64,000 nucleotides of DNA, taken from assembly GCA_011317545.1 (NCBI GenBank), contig WUJK01000011.1:1565501-1629500 (forward strand). The letters are read 5' to 3'. Made by a program: the position numbers and the translations under genes. This DNA comes from Coniella vitis. Taxonomy: Eukaryota > Ascomycota > Sordariomycetes > Diaporthales > Schizoparmaceae. The notes below the pieces were generated by a model, which saw only the letters and a list, made by a program, of their open reading frames with translations, searched no databases and had not been told where the DNA came from. Position 1 is the stretch's first letter; every line of letters starts with the position of its first letter. Positions 10,601-24,166 of the stretch are shown in pieces.

Positions 10601-12580
10601 AGTAACTATAACTTTACTATTATTTATTAACCTAGTCGATTAAAGCCTATAAACGGACTATTATAGCGTCCTAATTATCGTAGTAATACGAAAGCTAATA
10701 AGGAGCTATATATACCCTGCGATTTTATTATATAGGTATCTAAAGACCTAGTATAATTAAAACGGACTTACCGAAATAATAAACTAAATACTAAAAAGGG
10801 GTAGTCTACTATAGGATTAGTAACTTCTTATTTATAGATAAGCTACGAATATATAGTTTTAGAGTATATTTTAGATAAATTAACTAGCGTTATCTCGTTA
10901 TTAGATAGCGGAGGTAATATTTATAAGACTAAATCTAGGAATTTTATCCTATATAGGTTACTAAGTTGCTTAGAAGTAGCGGTAAAGTATATAGGACGGA
11001 GAGCTTACTTTTTAATAATATATACTCTCGGATAGAGATTAAGGACCTTTAAGCGAAGTTATTAGATTATATAATCCGAGCTTAAACTATATATTAGTTC
11101 TATAGTTTACCTATTTAGAAGTAGGCTTCGTAACCCTATTATCCTTTCGTATATATAGCCTTAATATATTACGGTAATAGCTATATAGCTGGATAAACCT
11201 CTTTATATCGAGGTTAAAAATATATAATAGAATAATCTATTTATAATATCTAGTAAATAGAAAGTATATAGAATCCGTATAAGAAACGTATAGAATACTT
11301 AATATAGACTCTTAATAATAAAGGACTAACTTTACGTGCCTTAGGTATTTATACTTCGAAGAGAATTACTATTAGTATACTATAATAATGCAATTATAGG
11401 CTATTTCGGCTTTAATAAATCTTATAAGCTGCTTAAACGCTACTATTTTTAGCCTTTTATACGTAAGGATATAAAATAATATACTAATACTTATATAGTT
11501 TATTAATAAGCTAAAACTATAACTTACCGTCCTTATAGCTTATTAGTAGCGTTACCGGTACCTACCCGCCCTTAGCAGGAAATTTTAATAGATTTTATTA
11601 TTAAGTTACTAATATCTATAGGAAGCAACGGAAAAGCCTATAATTTAATTTTAGTTATCGTAGATCGCTATATAAAATATAGACTATATATACTAACGAT
11701 AACTCGATTTATAAGTAGCGGACTTATAGACTTAGTTATACGATATATATTTTAATTTTTTAGTATACTAGATAGAATTATTTCCGATAAAGGAAGCCTA
11801 TTTATAAATACCTTTTAGAGTTCCTTCTATTATTATTTAGCGATAAAGCGGCGTCTTAGTACCGTATTATACTTATAAATAGATAGTTAAATAGAACGCC
11901 TAAATTAAATATTAGAACTCTATTTATATATATATTATAATATTAAATAAGCGGATTAGGCGTAGCGTTTACCTATAGCTTAATTTACTTATACTTTAAT
12001 AGGGTATAATCTATACCTACCTTCTAATTATCCTAGCGATCTAAAAATAATAGTACTAGCTGCTATAGAAAGAATAATAGCCCTATTAAAGGAACGCGCT
12101 ACTATAAAGTAATATTTATATAATACTTAAGCTAGTTATACTAAATAGTATAATATAAAGTATATAGATAAAAGATTTATACTTAACTAACTAGTCTTAG
12201 TCTTAGTAAAGAACTTATAATAACGCTATTTATTAGTAAAGCTAGTAGATAAATACCTTAGCCTATTTCGAGTATTAAAGGTAGTTAGAGTATACGGATT
12301 AGTATACCGATTAAAGCTACTAAAAGCTTATAAAGTTTATAATATTTTTTATATCTCTACGTTAAAGCAATTTAATAGTAGAAAAGGCGATAATCCTAAG
12401 CTATAACCTAAGATTAATATTAAAGGTAAAGAATATTTTAAAATCGAAGCTATCCTAGCGTATCGAGGTCCGAAAAGATAATAGTAATTCCTTATTCGAT
12501 AAAAGGGTTATAATAGCGAAAACAATATATAGGAGCCGCGTTAATATATTAATAATAGAGATATAATTTAAAAATATAAA
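7700..12580 (+). pseudogene. E2 gag-pol relic
   Basis: Plus-strand fragments in order. A Gag zinc knuckle at 8564-8605 has the exact CX2CX4HX4C spacing, but every Cys/His codon now reads TAT/TAC (Tyr), the RIP product of TGT/TGC and CAT/CAC. The protease core reads ALINSG near 8870 (active-site Asp codon now Asn). RT reads YIIYLDNILIF near 9859-9891 (second Asp now Asn), preceded by TAFRTKYGYFKYLI near 9730-9780. The RT/RNase H connection reads FLGFTSFYRRF near 10110. Integrase fragments lie at about 11380-12000. A chromodomain-like EYFKIEAILAYRGPKR...QFLIR*KGY lies at about 12430-12560. It belongs to the chromovirus branch of Ty3/gypsy. Non-functional. Confidence 0.85.
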
Positions 12581-12639
12581 ATATAATTAATAGCTAAACC
12601 GAAAATTATAAAAAGAAAAAAGAAATTAAAACTAGTCTA

Positions 12640-13585
12640 AGCAATTAACTAACGTAAACTATATAATATCGTAACGATTAAGCAGCCTAATATATACTTA
12701 CTAGTTATAGCTAATAGTAATAACCTAGGCACTACTATTACCGCTATTATCGCTATTACTACTATTACCGCTATTACTACTATTATCGCCGCCTCTACCC
12801 TACGTATTAATACCGCTATTGCTATTATTACTATTATTATTACTACTATTATTATTATTATTACCTTCTTTATCGTTATTATAAGTACTAGTAACCTTAG
12901 CTAACCGTTCTCTAATATTAGCTAATTATTCTAATATATTAACCCCGCGAATAAGCAGCGATATTATATCGTAAGTAATAGTAAGCTATTTAGTATTACT
13001 ATTACTACTAATAATAACGGTAGGGCTAGTATTACCCTACGAATTCGTAATACTTTTACCGCTATTATTATCCTTACTAGTAGTAAATAGATAGGACTAA
13101 GTATAAGGAATCTTCGAAATAGCCTCTTTTAACTAGTCGGTAGTAAAGGGATACTAAGATAATATAATCGTACGGACGGTAAAAGGTATCTATTTAGTTA
13201 CTTATTAGTATATTTCTCGTAAAATAATAGATTCGGATAATTATACTTATATAATAATAAGGCTAGTTATTTTTAGCGTAATATTTATACTTAGTACTAA
13301 TACCTAATATTATTAATATTAGCTAGATATATAAGGAAGAAGCTATTTATTAGGATAGGGCTTATAAATATAATTCGGCTTCTTAGCTATAGCGCGAATA
13401 TAACGTATATACTATTTAGCAATAGGTCGAGCGGGGGCCGGAGGGCTATTATTATTATTAATTACCGTAGCAACTTTAGTACGTTTACCGGACCTAAGCG
13501 TATAGTTAACGGTACTTTAACGTAAGATAAATATAAAGAATACTTACTAATTACTATTATTATTAGCGGGGCGCTTAGGAGGCAT
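12640..13585 (-). pseudogene. E2 accessory ORF relic, antisense to pol
   Basis: A minus-strand frame opens with an ATG at 13585 reading MPPKRPANNNSN and continues with SGKRTKVATVINNNNSPPAP and further Asn/Ser-rich sequence, interrupted by RIP-type stops. The plus-strand trinucleotide texture at 12720-12880 (ACTATTACC-like) is its Asn/Ser-rich coding. It occupies the space between pol and the 3' LTR. Function unknown; extent approximate. Confidence 0.5.
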
Positions 13586-14386
13586 TTTTATTTCTCTAAT
13601 TAATAAATACTACGACTGCTATAATAAAGTATTAGTACTACGTACTAGCTACGAAAACGTAGAAAAGAAGTAAAGTAATAAGCGTAATAGAACTGCTTTT
13701 TAGCAGGGAAGATAAAGCGTATAATAAAGGGAGACTAAAAGGAAATACTAATAAAATATTTAAAAGTTTAATCTAAAGGAAAAAAGAAAAGGAAAGAAAA
13801 GTAAATTAATAGAGAAAAAAAGAATAGCTTTATAGTTATAAAGGTAAAGCTATTGCAATAGTTAGATAGCCCGTATACCCTACCTATTTACTGCTATTAC
13901 TACTATTTTTACTATTACTATTATTCTTTTATTATTATTATTATCCTTAGCGTAAACTATTCTTATTTATTACTCTTTTATTACTATTATTATTCTATTA
14001 TTATTACTATTATTCTATTATAACTATAGTATTACTAACGATACCTTAAAACCCCTTAATAATAATACGATAATAATAATATAATAATAAGGATAATAAA
14101 GCAATAATAAAGATACTTTAACATATAATATATTATATTATTCCTAGCACCGATATTTAATAATAATAAGCTATATTTGGAATAATAGTATAGCTACTAT
14201 ACTATAATACTAATAAAAGAAAATTAGGTCTTAAATATATAACCTATAACTTAATTATAGATAATCTGCTTAAATATAACGAATTATTATATAAAGCACT
14301 TTAACCTGGATTATTATTTACTAATAGGAAGGATATCTTCTAATAATTAATAGCTTCGAGGATAAAGCTTATAAGAAGGGGGATAT

Positions 14387-14626
14387 TATTAGAGTTTAAG
14401 CTGGAAACTTACTTACCTATTACTTAAAAGCAACGGGAACCCTATAGAGTTAATTATATTTATAGTTAGGGACGAAAACTGGAATACTAAAAGAAAAAAG
14501 GAAGGAACTAAGTTCAGTTTAATTCCTAAATATAACCTCATTAGAAACATATCTTAAACACTACTAAGATCCTGCTTATTAGATACTTTCTTATATCCTA
14601 TTACTTTGCCTACTAAAACCCTAATA
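14387..14626 (+). repeat. E2 3' LTR
   Basis: 240-bp direct repeat with 7171-7410, followed by the GTCTA TSD at 14627-14631. It retains CA at a few sites mutated in the 5' copy (e.g. AGTTCAG, CCTCATT). Confidence 0.92.
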
Positions 14627-14631
14627 GTCTA

Positions 14632-16905
14632 GTAGTTTTAATATTTTTACGGTTAAGGTAGACTTTATCTCCCTTCTATAGGATTAGTCCCTTAATCCTT
14701 TTCTAATTAGTATATTTCGTTATTTATTCTTTAATATCCTAAAGTATATATCGAGTATCTTCGTACGATTGCTTAATTCTCTTAGTATATTAGTCTGCCG
14801 TTTCTACGTTTCTACCTAGTAGTATTTCGTAATATACCGTAGGGTTATATCTATAGAGTAGGAAGAATAGTAATTTTCCTATATTCGTTATATCTATACT
14901 ATTATAAGCAAACTATACGGTTAATAAAAGTTCGATTTAATTATCTTATTTATAGTTAATATAGTATTATAGATATTATTCTATAATCTAGTTAGTATAT
15001 TCTATTTATCCGTTTATCTAAGGGTAAAATACTATAAATATACGTTATATTATTTCGAGGTATTTAGTAAGTAAGATCTAGAATTTCGATACGAATTTTC
15101 TATTTCTATCTAATATAATTTCCTAAGGTATTCCGTAGTTAGCGATAATAATATAGAGGAATATATATACGAGTTCTTCTATAGTATTACTTTCTTTATA
15201 TAGTAGGAAGTATATATATTTATTTAATCTATAAACTATTACTAAGATACTATCGTACTATACCTAAGTTAAGGGTTCTTATAAGAGGGGTAGCTTAGTA
15301 ATAAAGTTTAGATTAATAGATAACTAAATAATTATAGGTATTAATAGAGGTTATAATAGTCTATAAAGTTTATATTATTCTATCTTATTTCGTTTATATA
15401 TATTATAGTTATTAACGATATCCGTAATTCGTTTCTTAAGGTTTAATAGATTCTAATAATATTAGATCCTTCTATAAGTTACTCTAATTCCTTAGTATCT
15501 ATATACTAGTACGCTATAGATACTTCTAATATAATCGTTTTATTCTAATATTATTATACTATTAAGGTTAGGTATTTCTCCTTCGATATATAGTATTATA
15601 TTAAATTCCTTAGTAATAGATAGTATAATAAGGTTACCTTCCGAATCTTCCTTAAAGATTATTATAATATCTTAGTCTTTACTATTACTATCCTTATAAT
15701 CTAACCGTTTATTAAGAGTATCTATTTATTCGTTTTTTTTACCTTTACAGTAGATAATCTTAAAGTCGAATTCTAATAGAAATTCGTATTATCTAACTTA
15801 TCGTTTATTAAGCTACTTTATCGAGGTAAATACCTAAAGGTTTTTATAATCCGTATATATAAGAATTTATTATTTTGCGCCGATAAGATAATATTACTAT
15901 TCCCTAAAGGCTTCTATTATTACTATAAGTTCCTAATCGGGTATTCCGTAGTTAAGTTCTAGTTTATTTAGTTTTTTACTAAAATTACTAATTATCTATA
16001 GTTATCCTTTATTATCTCGTTATCCGAGTTATCTACCGAGTATATAATCTAATATATTTATCTCGATCTCGAAAACTTTATCTTAATCTACTTCGATTAG
16101 GATTAGTTCTAATATAACTATATCCTTAATTATATTAAAGGCTTTCTATACCTATTCGTTCTAATCGAAGGTAATATCTTTTTTTATAAGTTCTATAAAT
16201 AGTATTATAATACTATTATAGTTCTTAATAAATTATCGGTAGAAGTTAATATAGCCTAAGAAGGCTTTAATATCCTTAACGTTCTAAGGTATAAGCTAAT
16301 CCTTAATTACCTATACTTTATCTTTCTATATTTATATATACCCTAGTATAATAATATATCCGAGGTAGTTAACTTCTTAAGTATTCTAATTATATTTAAT
16401 AGGTTTTATTAAAATCTTATTATCTTAGAGAATTTATAGGATTATTATAATATACTTCTAATACTCTTTAAATATCTTTAAGTAAATAAGGATATTATTT
16501 AGGTAAACGATTATAAAATAATCGAGGTATTTATATAAGATAAAGTTTATTATTTCCTAGAATAATATAGGGGCGTTAGTAAATCCGAATATTATAATAA
16601 GATATTCGAAATATCCGTAGTATATTCTAAACACTATTTTCTATTCTTCTCCGGGTTTAATACGAATATATATATATCCTTCTTTAAGGTTAAGGGCTAT
16701 AAACTATTAAGCTCCTTTAAATCTATCTCTAAGTTCTTTAAAGAGAGGTAAAGGGTACCGATTCTTAATTATAATATCGTTAAGTTACCGATAGTTAATA
16801 TATAGTTATAGTTTACCGTTTTTCTTTAGTATAAATAGGATTAGGTATCCTACTAGTAAATATAAAGGTTTAATATAGCCTTTCTTAAGATTTTTATCGA
16901 TATAT
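14632..16905 (-). pseudogene. E1 pol relic: RT (part), RNase H, integrase
   Basis: On the minus strand the 16.9-16.7 kb stretch reads ILKKNGKL and, further on, IIIKNRYPLPL. Near 16483-16525 it reads YFIIVYLNNILIY, the YLDD box with both Asp codons changed to Asn. Integrase core fragments lie at about 15.4-14.9 kb (INFITKLPLL, YDSILVIV). The segment ends at KGDKVYLNRKNIKT, where E2 interrupts it. The right boundary is the E3 TSD. The frame is continuous apart from RIP-type stops. Confidence 0.78.
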
Positions 16906-17244
16906 TATAAACGGGCATCGAGAGAGCGTTCGCAGTTTCGATCCCAATTTCTATTATTAACTAACTTAAGGAGAGAAATAAGAGTAGTATCTATATAGCG
17001 GTACGAGAGCTGCTCTTAAGTAGCTCTTATATTTAAGATCCACCCGTAGATAGAGTTTTCTATAGGTCTACTGTCGATACGGGTTCTATTACCGATAATC
17101 TTTTATACGGCTTATAAGCTGCTCGGAAGACGCTCCTATCTAGCGCTTATATAATATTAATCTCTAGACGAAAAGGGAATATACTAACTAAGGCTTTATA
17201 CCTTAGTATACCGAAGCTATATATTTACCCGTAGGCCTATAATA
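16906..17244 (-). repeat. E3 left LTR (3' LTR)
   Basis: 339-bp direct repeat with 23828-24166. It keeps CA/TG sites in its left half (GGGCATCGAG, TTCGCAGTTTCG) that are TA in the right copy. Confidence 0.92.
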
Positions 17245-17599
17245 TTACCCCCCCGCTTAAGCCGAACGCCCTCCTATAGAGCCGTATATAGTATAATAGC
17301 TACCTAAAAAGTATAATAACGTAACGCCGCTATACCCGCCTACCCTATTAAAGGAGCTTTATCCTCGTACTTAGTAAGTATAAAAGGAGTCTTATATCTA
17401 CGGAGCTCCCTTTAACCTAGCTATCGGCGAGTTTATAAATTCTACCGCCTATTATTTATTAATAGAATAATAACGACGCCCTTAACTTAGTAAGCGGTTA
17501 TAAATATAATATCTTTACTTTTAGAGCTTCGAAAAAATATAAATACCCCCTTAACCCCTACTTTAAGGGTTATTCCTTCCTCTTAATTAAACTAGAGCC

Positions 17600-18680
17600 C
17601 TTATAAGTTATATAAAACTAACTCCTATAATAATAAGGTAAGTATCGCGCCTTCCCTATTCGTCCTCTGCTTATACTTAGCTCTACTAATAGTATAAATA
17701 TCGCTATTCGCTCTAAGTAAGCTAATATAGCTCCTATTACTATACTTACCGCTATTACCCCTACCGTTATTATAGGCTTTATAACTACTCCTATAGTAGT
17801 AATACCCGCTATTATAGCTACGGCTACTCCTATTATACCCGCTATTACTCCTACCGCCGCTATCCTCGCCCCTACCGCCGCCTAGCTCGATAAGGCTATT
17901 AATAAGCTTATTTAGAGCGTTATCGCTATTAACCTATAGCTCTAACCCCGTATTACCCTCCCCGAGGGTATTAGGGACGAATAATACCTACCTTATATTA
18001 TAAGGGCCTTTAAGAACCCCCTCTCCCTCTGCCTTTATAATATTAATAAATAGCGCTTCCCTTACTTCTTTATAGCTTGCTAATTATTATAGCCGGCGCC
18101 CGTTATTTCCCCTATAGGATGAATAAGAAGGGTAAGAACTCCGGCTACTCCTATACCCCCCTTTACTAGACTAATAAGATATATACCGCTATTATTATTA
18201 TAGTTAACTATTCCCTTGCTTATAATACTTCTAACCCTAATATATATTATTCCTTCCTTATTCGTACCTCCCCGTATTTATATACTCTAGATACTCTCCG
18301 CCCTTAGGCCCTTGCTGCTCTCGCTATATACCGTACCTACGATTACCTACCTAAGCTAGGTAAGACTTAAGCTAGCTATAATAAGGTCCGGTTATTAAAT
18401 AATAAGTATACCCGTAATATATATACCTATTACTCCTTCCCTACTTATATCCTATTAACTTTATACTAGCATTATAGCCGTAAGCTTATATGCTACTAAG
18501 CGGTAGTATTAAAGGATATTACCGACCTATTAGTAAAGCTTATAAAGGGGGGTAGTAAGGGTAAGGGCTTAGTTAGTATTAAAGCGAAATATAATATTAA
18601 CGATAACCCTTATTCTAATAAAACTAAAGAGAGTAATTCTAATAATAAGGAGGAGGTAAGTAAGGATAAGTAGGTAGCTA
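17600..18680 (+). pseudogene. E3 accessory ORF relic, antisense to pol
   Basis: One plus-strand frame reads an Ala/Thr/Pro/Ile-rich stretch (about 17690-17880), then LDKAINKLI, SVIAINL, PRITLPEGIRDE and YLPYIIRAFKNPLSLCLYNI, with stops only at likely former Gln/Trp codons. It lies between the E3 pol 3' end and the E3 3' LTR, opposite in strand to pol. Not recognised as any named family. Confidence 0.45.
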
Positions 18681-21600
18681 TATTAGCGCGTATTTCGTAT
18701 ATAGTTTTCTTTTTATCTATAATACTTAATTTCCCCGCTCTTCTTTTCTATAACTTTAGGCTATTATAACTCGTAGCGCTATTATAATATTACTCGAACT
18801 CCTTAAGAGTAACTATATCTTTAAATTCGGATAATAGCTATTAGTCTAGCTAATCTTATCCGACCTACTTAACTAGGATTTCGCGTTATAGCGTTTCGTC
18901 CGTTTTCGTATAGCCTTTATACGGCTTATTATATACTCTAATAATATTCTCTACCTAATACTCGGGTTCCTTTCCCTCTTTAACTATAATAGGGTTAGGC
19001 CGGTATTCTCTTTATACTTATAACGGGAGCGGGTCTTATATAGCTCGAATTAGGAGATCTATATAAAAACGAGGGTAAATACCTAGCGGGACGTTTAATT
19101 CTACTATATAAGGGCTAACGATATACGTTACGGTATACTTCTTATATAGCTAGGCTAATTTCTTTAAAGGGCGATCGGTAATAATATTTCGTAGGGAGAA
19201 TTAAACCTTATCGCCCTTAATAAGCCGCTTTATAACTATTTATAACTTATTTATAGATTCTTCTATTCGTTATTATATAACTATTATTACGGCTTAAGCG
19301 AAAGTAGTTATATCTTTAAGCCGTTAGATAAAGTTCTCGGCCTAAACTCTAAGCGCTTACGTTAATAATATATTACGCTCTACTTATTCGATTAGATCTA
19401 TATAATAGCTATATAGGATAAAAAATAAGCTAAGGCTAATTATACTAATATCCCTATTATTAATAGCTAGTTAAGCGCTAGGTAAGAGTATCGGCTAATC
19501 TAATTATATATATATAATAAACGCTCGGAGGTAATCTATAACCTCTTAGTTTACCCTTTCTATAGCTCTATCTATCTATAGGTAGAAAGCGGTGCTTAAG
19601 TATTACTCTATCTTTATAAGCTTATATAATTAGCGTTAGAACCCTTTTACCTAGTTCGAGCCTCGGTTACTAACTATTACCTTAGGGAAACTATAAAATT
19701 ACTAATAATAATATAAGAACCGCTCTATATATACTTCCGCGCTTATACTATATATAGCTTTAAGTATAATAGCTTTCGTTAATCGGTCTATAATTACTAT
19801 TAAGTAAGCCTCTCTTATATCGTCCTTATAGGGGAGGTCGATTATAAAATCTACGGATAATTCGCTCTATACCCGCTTAGGTACTAATAGAGGCTTAAGA
19901 AAGCCCTTCCTCTAATATCTCTATACCGTCTTATATCTATAAATATTATAATTTTATATAAACTACCGAATACTATAGTATATACCTAGCTAAAAATAGC
20001 CCCTTATTATTATCGTAATAATAATATCCCTCCCTAGGTAGCTAGATAGGGTGGAATCGTAGATATTCTATATTAGTTTAATATATAGGGGTTCCTAATC
20101 CGGTAATTAGAGTTATTCGCGGAACCTAAGTAATCCTTTCTTATCGATCGAATACTCCGCTATAAATACCTTAATAGGTTTACCTTCGGATATCCGTAGG
20201 TAAGGGGGAAAAGAGCGTTTACCCCTATAGATTACGCTTATAAGCTAGGAGTATACCTTATTATACGAGGTAATATCGTTTTATAAGCGCTAGAGCTCCT
20301 CTTATATAAAAACCTCGCTACCTATTAGGAGTAGCTTATTATATACTATAATTTAGCTTATCTTTATCGATAGTAAAAGCTAGATTTACCTACCGGTAAA
20401 GCGTTTATTAGATATATTATATAATATATCCTACTCCCTCTTTAAAAGGGTATTTAGATACTTACTAATTACTCTTATATAATAGACTAAATAGTATCGA
20501 AAATAAGCTATTATTTCGGATTAGTAGACCTACCTTTCGGTAAAACGCTATAATATTATAAAATATTCGAGGTTTTTATAATCCGAGTAAATTATAAATA
20601 GTAGTATAATACCCCTAAGCTCTATATCCTATACTTTTAAGTAATTAATAACGGTTAGTAGTTCCTTATTATAGATCTTATAGTTATATTCTATAAGGTT
20701 TAAATAGCGCGAGTAATATACTACCGGGCGGAGGATACCGTACTTATCCCTCTAAGAGAGGCAGCCGCTTAACGAATATCTAGAATAATCCGCCTTTAAT
20801 ATTATCTCCTTATCCGGATCCTATTAGGTAAGTATAAGCTTACTAATAAAAAAACGCTTTAGCTATTCGAATATAGCTTCTTCCTACTCCCTAAACCTAA
20901 ATAAGACCCCCTTCTTAGTTAAAGCTAGGAAGGGCTTTATAATTTCGGAATAATTAGTAATAAACTAACGATAGAAGTTTATAAATCTTAGGAAGCTATA
21001 AACTCCCTTAACCGTTTTCGGAGCCTTTTAATTATATATAGCGTATACTTTCTTAGGGTCTATATAAATCCCTACCCCTGCTTCGATAATAAAGCCTAGG
21101 TACTTTGTCTCGGTTACGCCGAATTCGTACTTAGCGATATCTAAATTTAGACTTATTACTTCGAAAATATATAATACTAGCTTTACCTTTACTCGGTAAT
21201 CTTTAGCTATACCGTCGGTATATACTAGAATATTATCGATATAAGCTAAATAGAAGATATCTAGGTAGGGGTATAGAGCGTTATTAATATAGCGTTAGAA
21301 CGTTATAGGAGTACTTATAAATCCGAACGGGGTTATTAGCTATTCGAAGAGGCCGTATCTTATACGAAAGGCGGTCTTTTATTTATCTCCTTCCTTAATA
21401 TAAAGCTTATAAAACGCTACTTATATATTAAGCTTAGTAAAATATTTAGCATTTATAATATTAGATAGGGTCTCTTTAATAAGGGGGAGCGGGTAATAAT
21501 CGGCTTCCGAAATAGTATTAAATATATAGTAATCTATATAAAAACGGAGGCTACCCTTTAGTTTCTTAATAAAGATTACGGGAGCTCCTATTAAGGAGCT

Positions 21601-23800
21601 ATTAGCTTTAATATAGCCTATATCGAATAGCTCGGTAAGAATCTTCCTTAGTACGATAAGTTCTTCTCTAGATATCCCGTATAACGGGCCTTATAAGGCG
21701 TTTATAATAAACCTATCCGCTTTCTTATATAGCCGAATCTTATAATCCGCTCCCTTTTTATATAGCGGTAGCGCGGAAGCTATATCCTTATTAAAGAGGT
21801 TCCGGAACTTATAATACTCTAGGGGGAGTTTCTTATTAACTAAGGATTTTACTTTCGGTAATAGGGCCTTAGTAATATCGGCTATTATAATACTAAAAAG
21901 CGCTACCTAAGCGGTATTTAAGCGTTTTATATACTAGATTTCGCTTTAAATAGTAAGGGTATTAATAGATATATAGTTAAAGTTCTTAGGATTATATCCT
22001 TATTCCTAAACCTCTAATCCTCCTATTCGTTTAATATTTAGGCGGTATTTATAAGCTATATATATTACCCTTTCTCTTTCTACCTAAGGTTTTCCTAAAA
22101 CGAGGTTATACTAAAGGCGGGGAATTATATAAGCTTAAATACGATATAAATACCCGTTTAAGTTTATATTAAGGTAGGTTATATAGCGGATAATAGGCTA
22201 TTTATATAATATTCTCTCCCTTAGCGATTAATAAAGGGTCTTAGGCAGGATAGGTATATACGGAAGTCTTAATTTATATATAAGTATCTTACTTATAGTA
22301 GAATAATAGTTATAGTTAGAATTAATAAGTATTAGGATAAATAGAGTTAAATTATAGAATAGATCTATTATAAAATAGTTTCTATTTATCTAACGCTTTA
22401 CTTCTTATAGGCTAAAGTCGAAACCTATAAGCTCCTATATACGATTCTATATAGGAGTAGCTAGTTTTCCTCCTATTCCTCGGTAATATTATTAAAGTCG
22501 ATAAGGTTAGTATCGGTAATATTAATTTCCGTCTCCCGGATAGCTCCTAAGCTAATAAGTAAGTATATAGGTAGGAAGGGGTAATAAGCGATTCTATAGT
22601 TCGAATATTTATACCTATAATAGAGTCCCTATTCTTTCTTATACCTAATCTCCGCTTAGTTAACCTACCTTATACGCTATTTATTAGCCTATAAAGCGTT
22701 AATACTAATTATAGCTATATCCCTATCGGGATCTATATAAGGGTTTTACGGTTTTTATCTATTTCCTTCCGCTTATTAGGTTATTCTAAAGCGCTATACT
22801 ATAGCTCCGGATAAATAGCTTAAGGGTAAAGTATAGCTACCGTTTTAGATAATAATATAGCTTCCTAGCTTAACCGAGATATAGAACGCTTTCTTTACCT
22901 AATCGTTATATATCGACGGTATTTCTATACTAATAAGCTATATATATAATACGTTATTAATAATGCCCTTTAGGTATATTAACTTAGCCGAGTCCGGCTA
23001 CTTTATACCGCCGGAGTCTATTAATAACTTCTCTTATTAGGAGAAGAAGTTAGGGAAGGGTTAGCTTTTCTTCTAAGTAAAGCTCCGGAGCTTTTAAAAA
23101 GCAGCGATAGTATAGTTCTTATCGTAGTATCGGTAGTAGAGCTATTATAGGAATAAGGAGGGTTTCTAAAGGCTATACTCTCCTTTTATAATATAATAGC
23201 TCCTCGCTATAACCTTTATATTTCCTTCTAGGTACTTATAGATTTCTTAGAACTTATCTATATAATTCCCGATAAAATAAGTATCTCGGACGAGTTTATA
23301 CCTTATAATACGCTCTTATATTAGGAATTAGGTATATATACCCTTAAAGTTCGCTAACTAAGAAAGGGGCTTATATTTAGGTATAATTATACTCTCTAGG
23401 GCTTTATTTATATCGATATCGGCGTCTTTTATATCTTAGGAGGTAGGGGTATAGGTATCTTCTAGTTTATTAGGTACCGGGTTAGGATATTCGGCTACTA
23501 AATTACTAATACTTATTAGTAGCTCCTATAATAGTAGGCTACGGGATTATTTAATTTACGTAAGTTATATTATAAGCGCTTCTAGTTTTCGTATATTATC
23601 TTCGCGCTATTACTATACTACTCCTTTAATAATATACCGCTACTCTTCTATTATTTAAGTAACTATTTATTATATAATTATTATTATATTATTATTATTA
23701 TTATTCGCTTAGATAGGGAGTTACCCGAATTACTCGTTATAAGGGTACGATATCTTAAGGCTATATACTAGATAAGTATATAAATACCGTTAGATATATA
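18680..23800 (-). pseudogene. E3 gag-pol relic with chromodomain
   Basis: Minus-strand RT is readable at about 21.4-20.9 kb: YGLFE*LITPFGFISTPITF, then AYIDNILVYTDG (YLDD box with Asp to Asn), then VTETKYLGFIIEAG. RNase H and integrase relics follow towards 19.5 kb. A chromodomain-like REILVK*VG*D*LD*, then LSEFKD and VTLKEFE, lies near 18.8-18.9 kb, the stops falling at Trp/Gln positions. The Gag region is expected at about 23.7-22.5 kb but is too degraded to outline. Non-functional. Confidence 0.78.
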
Positions 23801-23827
23801 GGGTAGGTAGAAAAGAAGTTAGTTAAA

Positions 23828-24166
23828 TATAAACGGGTATCGAGAGAGCGTTCGTAATTTCGATCCTAATTTCTATTATTAACTAACTTAAGGAGAGAAG
23901 TAAGAGTAGTATTTATATAGTAGTATAAGAGCTGCTTTTAAGTAGCTCTTACGTTTAAGATCTACCTATAGATAGAGTTTTCTATAGGTCTATTATCGAT
24001 ACGGGTTTTATTACCGATAGTCTTTTATACGGCTTATAAGCTGCTCGGAAGACGCTCCTATCTAGCGCTTATATAATATTAGTCTCTAGACGAGAAGGGA
24101 ATATGCTAACTAAGGCTTTGTGCCCTAGTATACCGAAGCCGTGCATTTACCCGTGGGCCTATAATA
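23828..24166 (-). repeat. E3 right LTR (5' LTR)
   Basis: 339-bp direct repeat with 16906-17244. Its right-most ~60 bp keep TG/CA (GAATATGCTAAC, CTTTGTGCCC, GCCGTGCATTTACCCGTGGG) where the left copy has TA. Confidence 0.92.

Larger units (their letters stand above)
7171..14626 (+). mobile_element. E2: Ty3/gypsy chromovirus inserted in E1 pol
   Basis: 7,456 bp with two 240-bp LTRs that start TATTAG and end CTAATA, read as RIP forms of TG..CA termini. The 5-bp TSD is GTCTA at 7166-7170 and 14627-14631. A purine tract AGAAGGGGGATAT lies just before the 3' LTR. The order on the plus strand is Gag zinc knuckle, protease, RT, RNase H, integrase, chromodomain, then a long 3' region with an antisense ORF relic. 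Removing the element plus one TSD restores the E1 minus-strand frame, which fixes the insertion site exactly. Confidence 0.92.
16906..24166 (-). mobile_element. E3: Ty3/gypsy chromovirus inserted in E1 RT
   Basis: 7,261 bp with two 339-bp LTRs that start TATAAACGGG and end GGCCTATAATA; the TSD TATAT is at 16901-16905 and 24167-24171. The C-rich run TTACCCCCCCGC immediately inside the left LTR is the polypurine tract in minus orientation, so the right LTR is the 5' LTR. Deleting E3 and one TSD joins E1 sequence into the frame EYIDKNLKKGYIKP, a conserved gypsy RT entry motif. The interior holds minus-strand RT, RNase H, integrase and chromodomain relics and a plus-strand accessory ORF relic. 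Confidence 0.9.

Noticed and set aside
12720..14110. Apparent trinucleotide microsatellites (ACT/ATT repeats) within E2
   Set aside because: At least 12720-12880 is explained by Asn/Ser-rich coding of the antisense ORF relic; no clean array.
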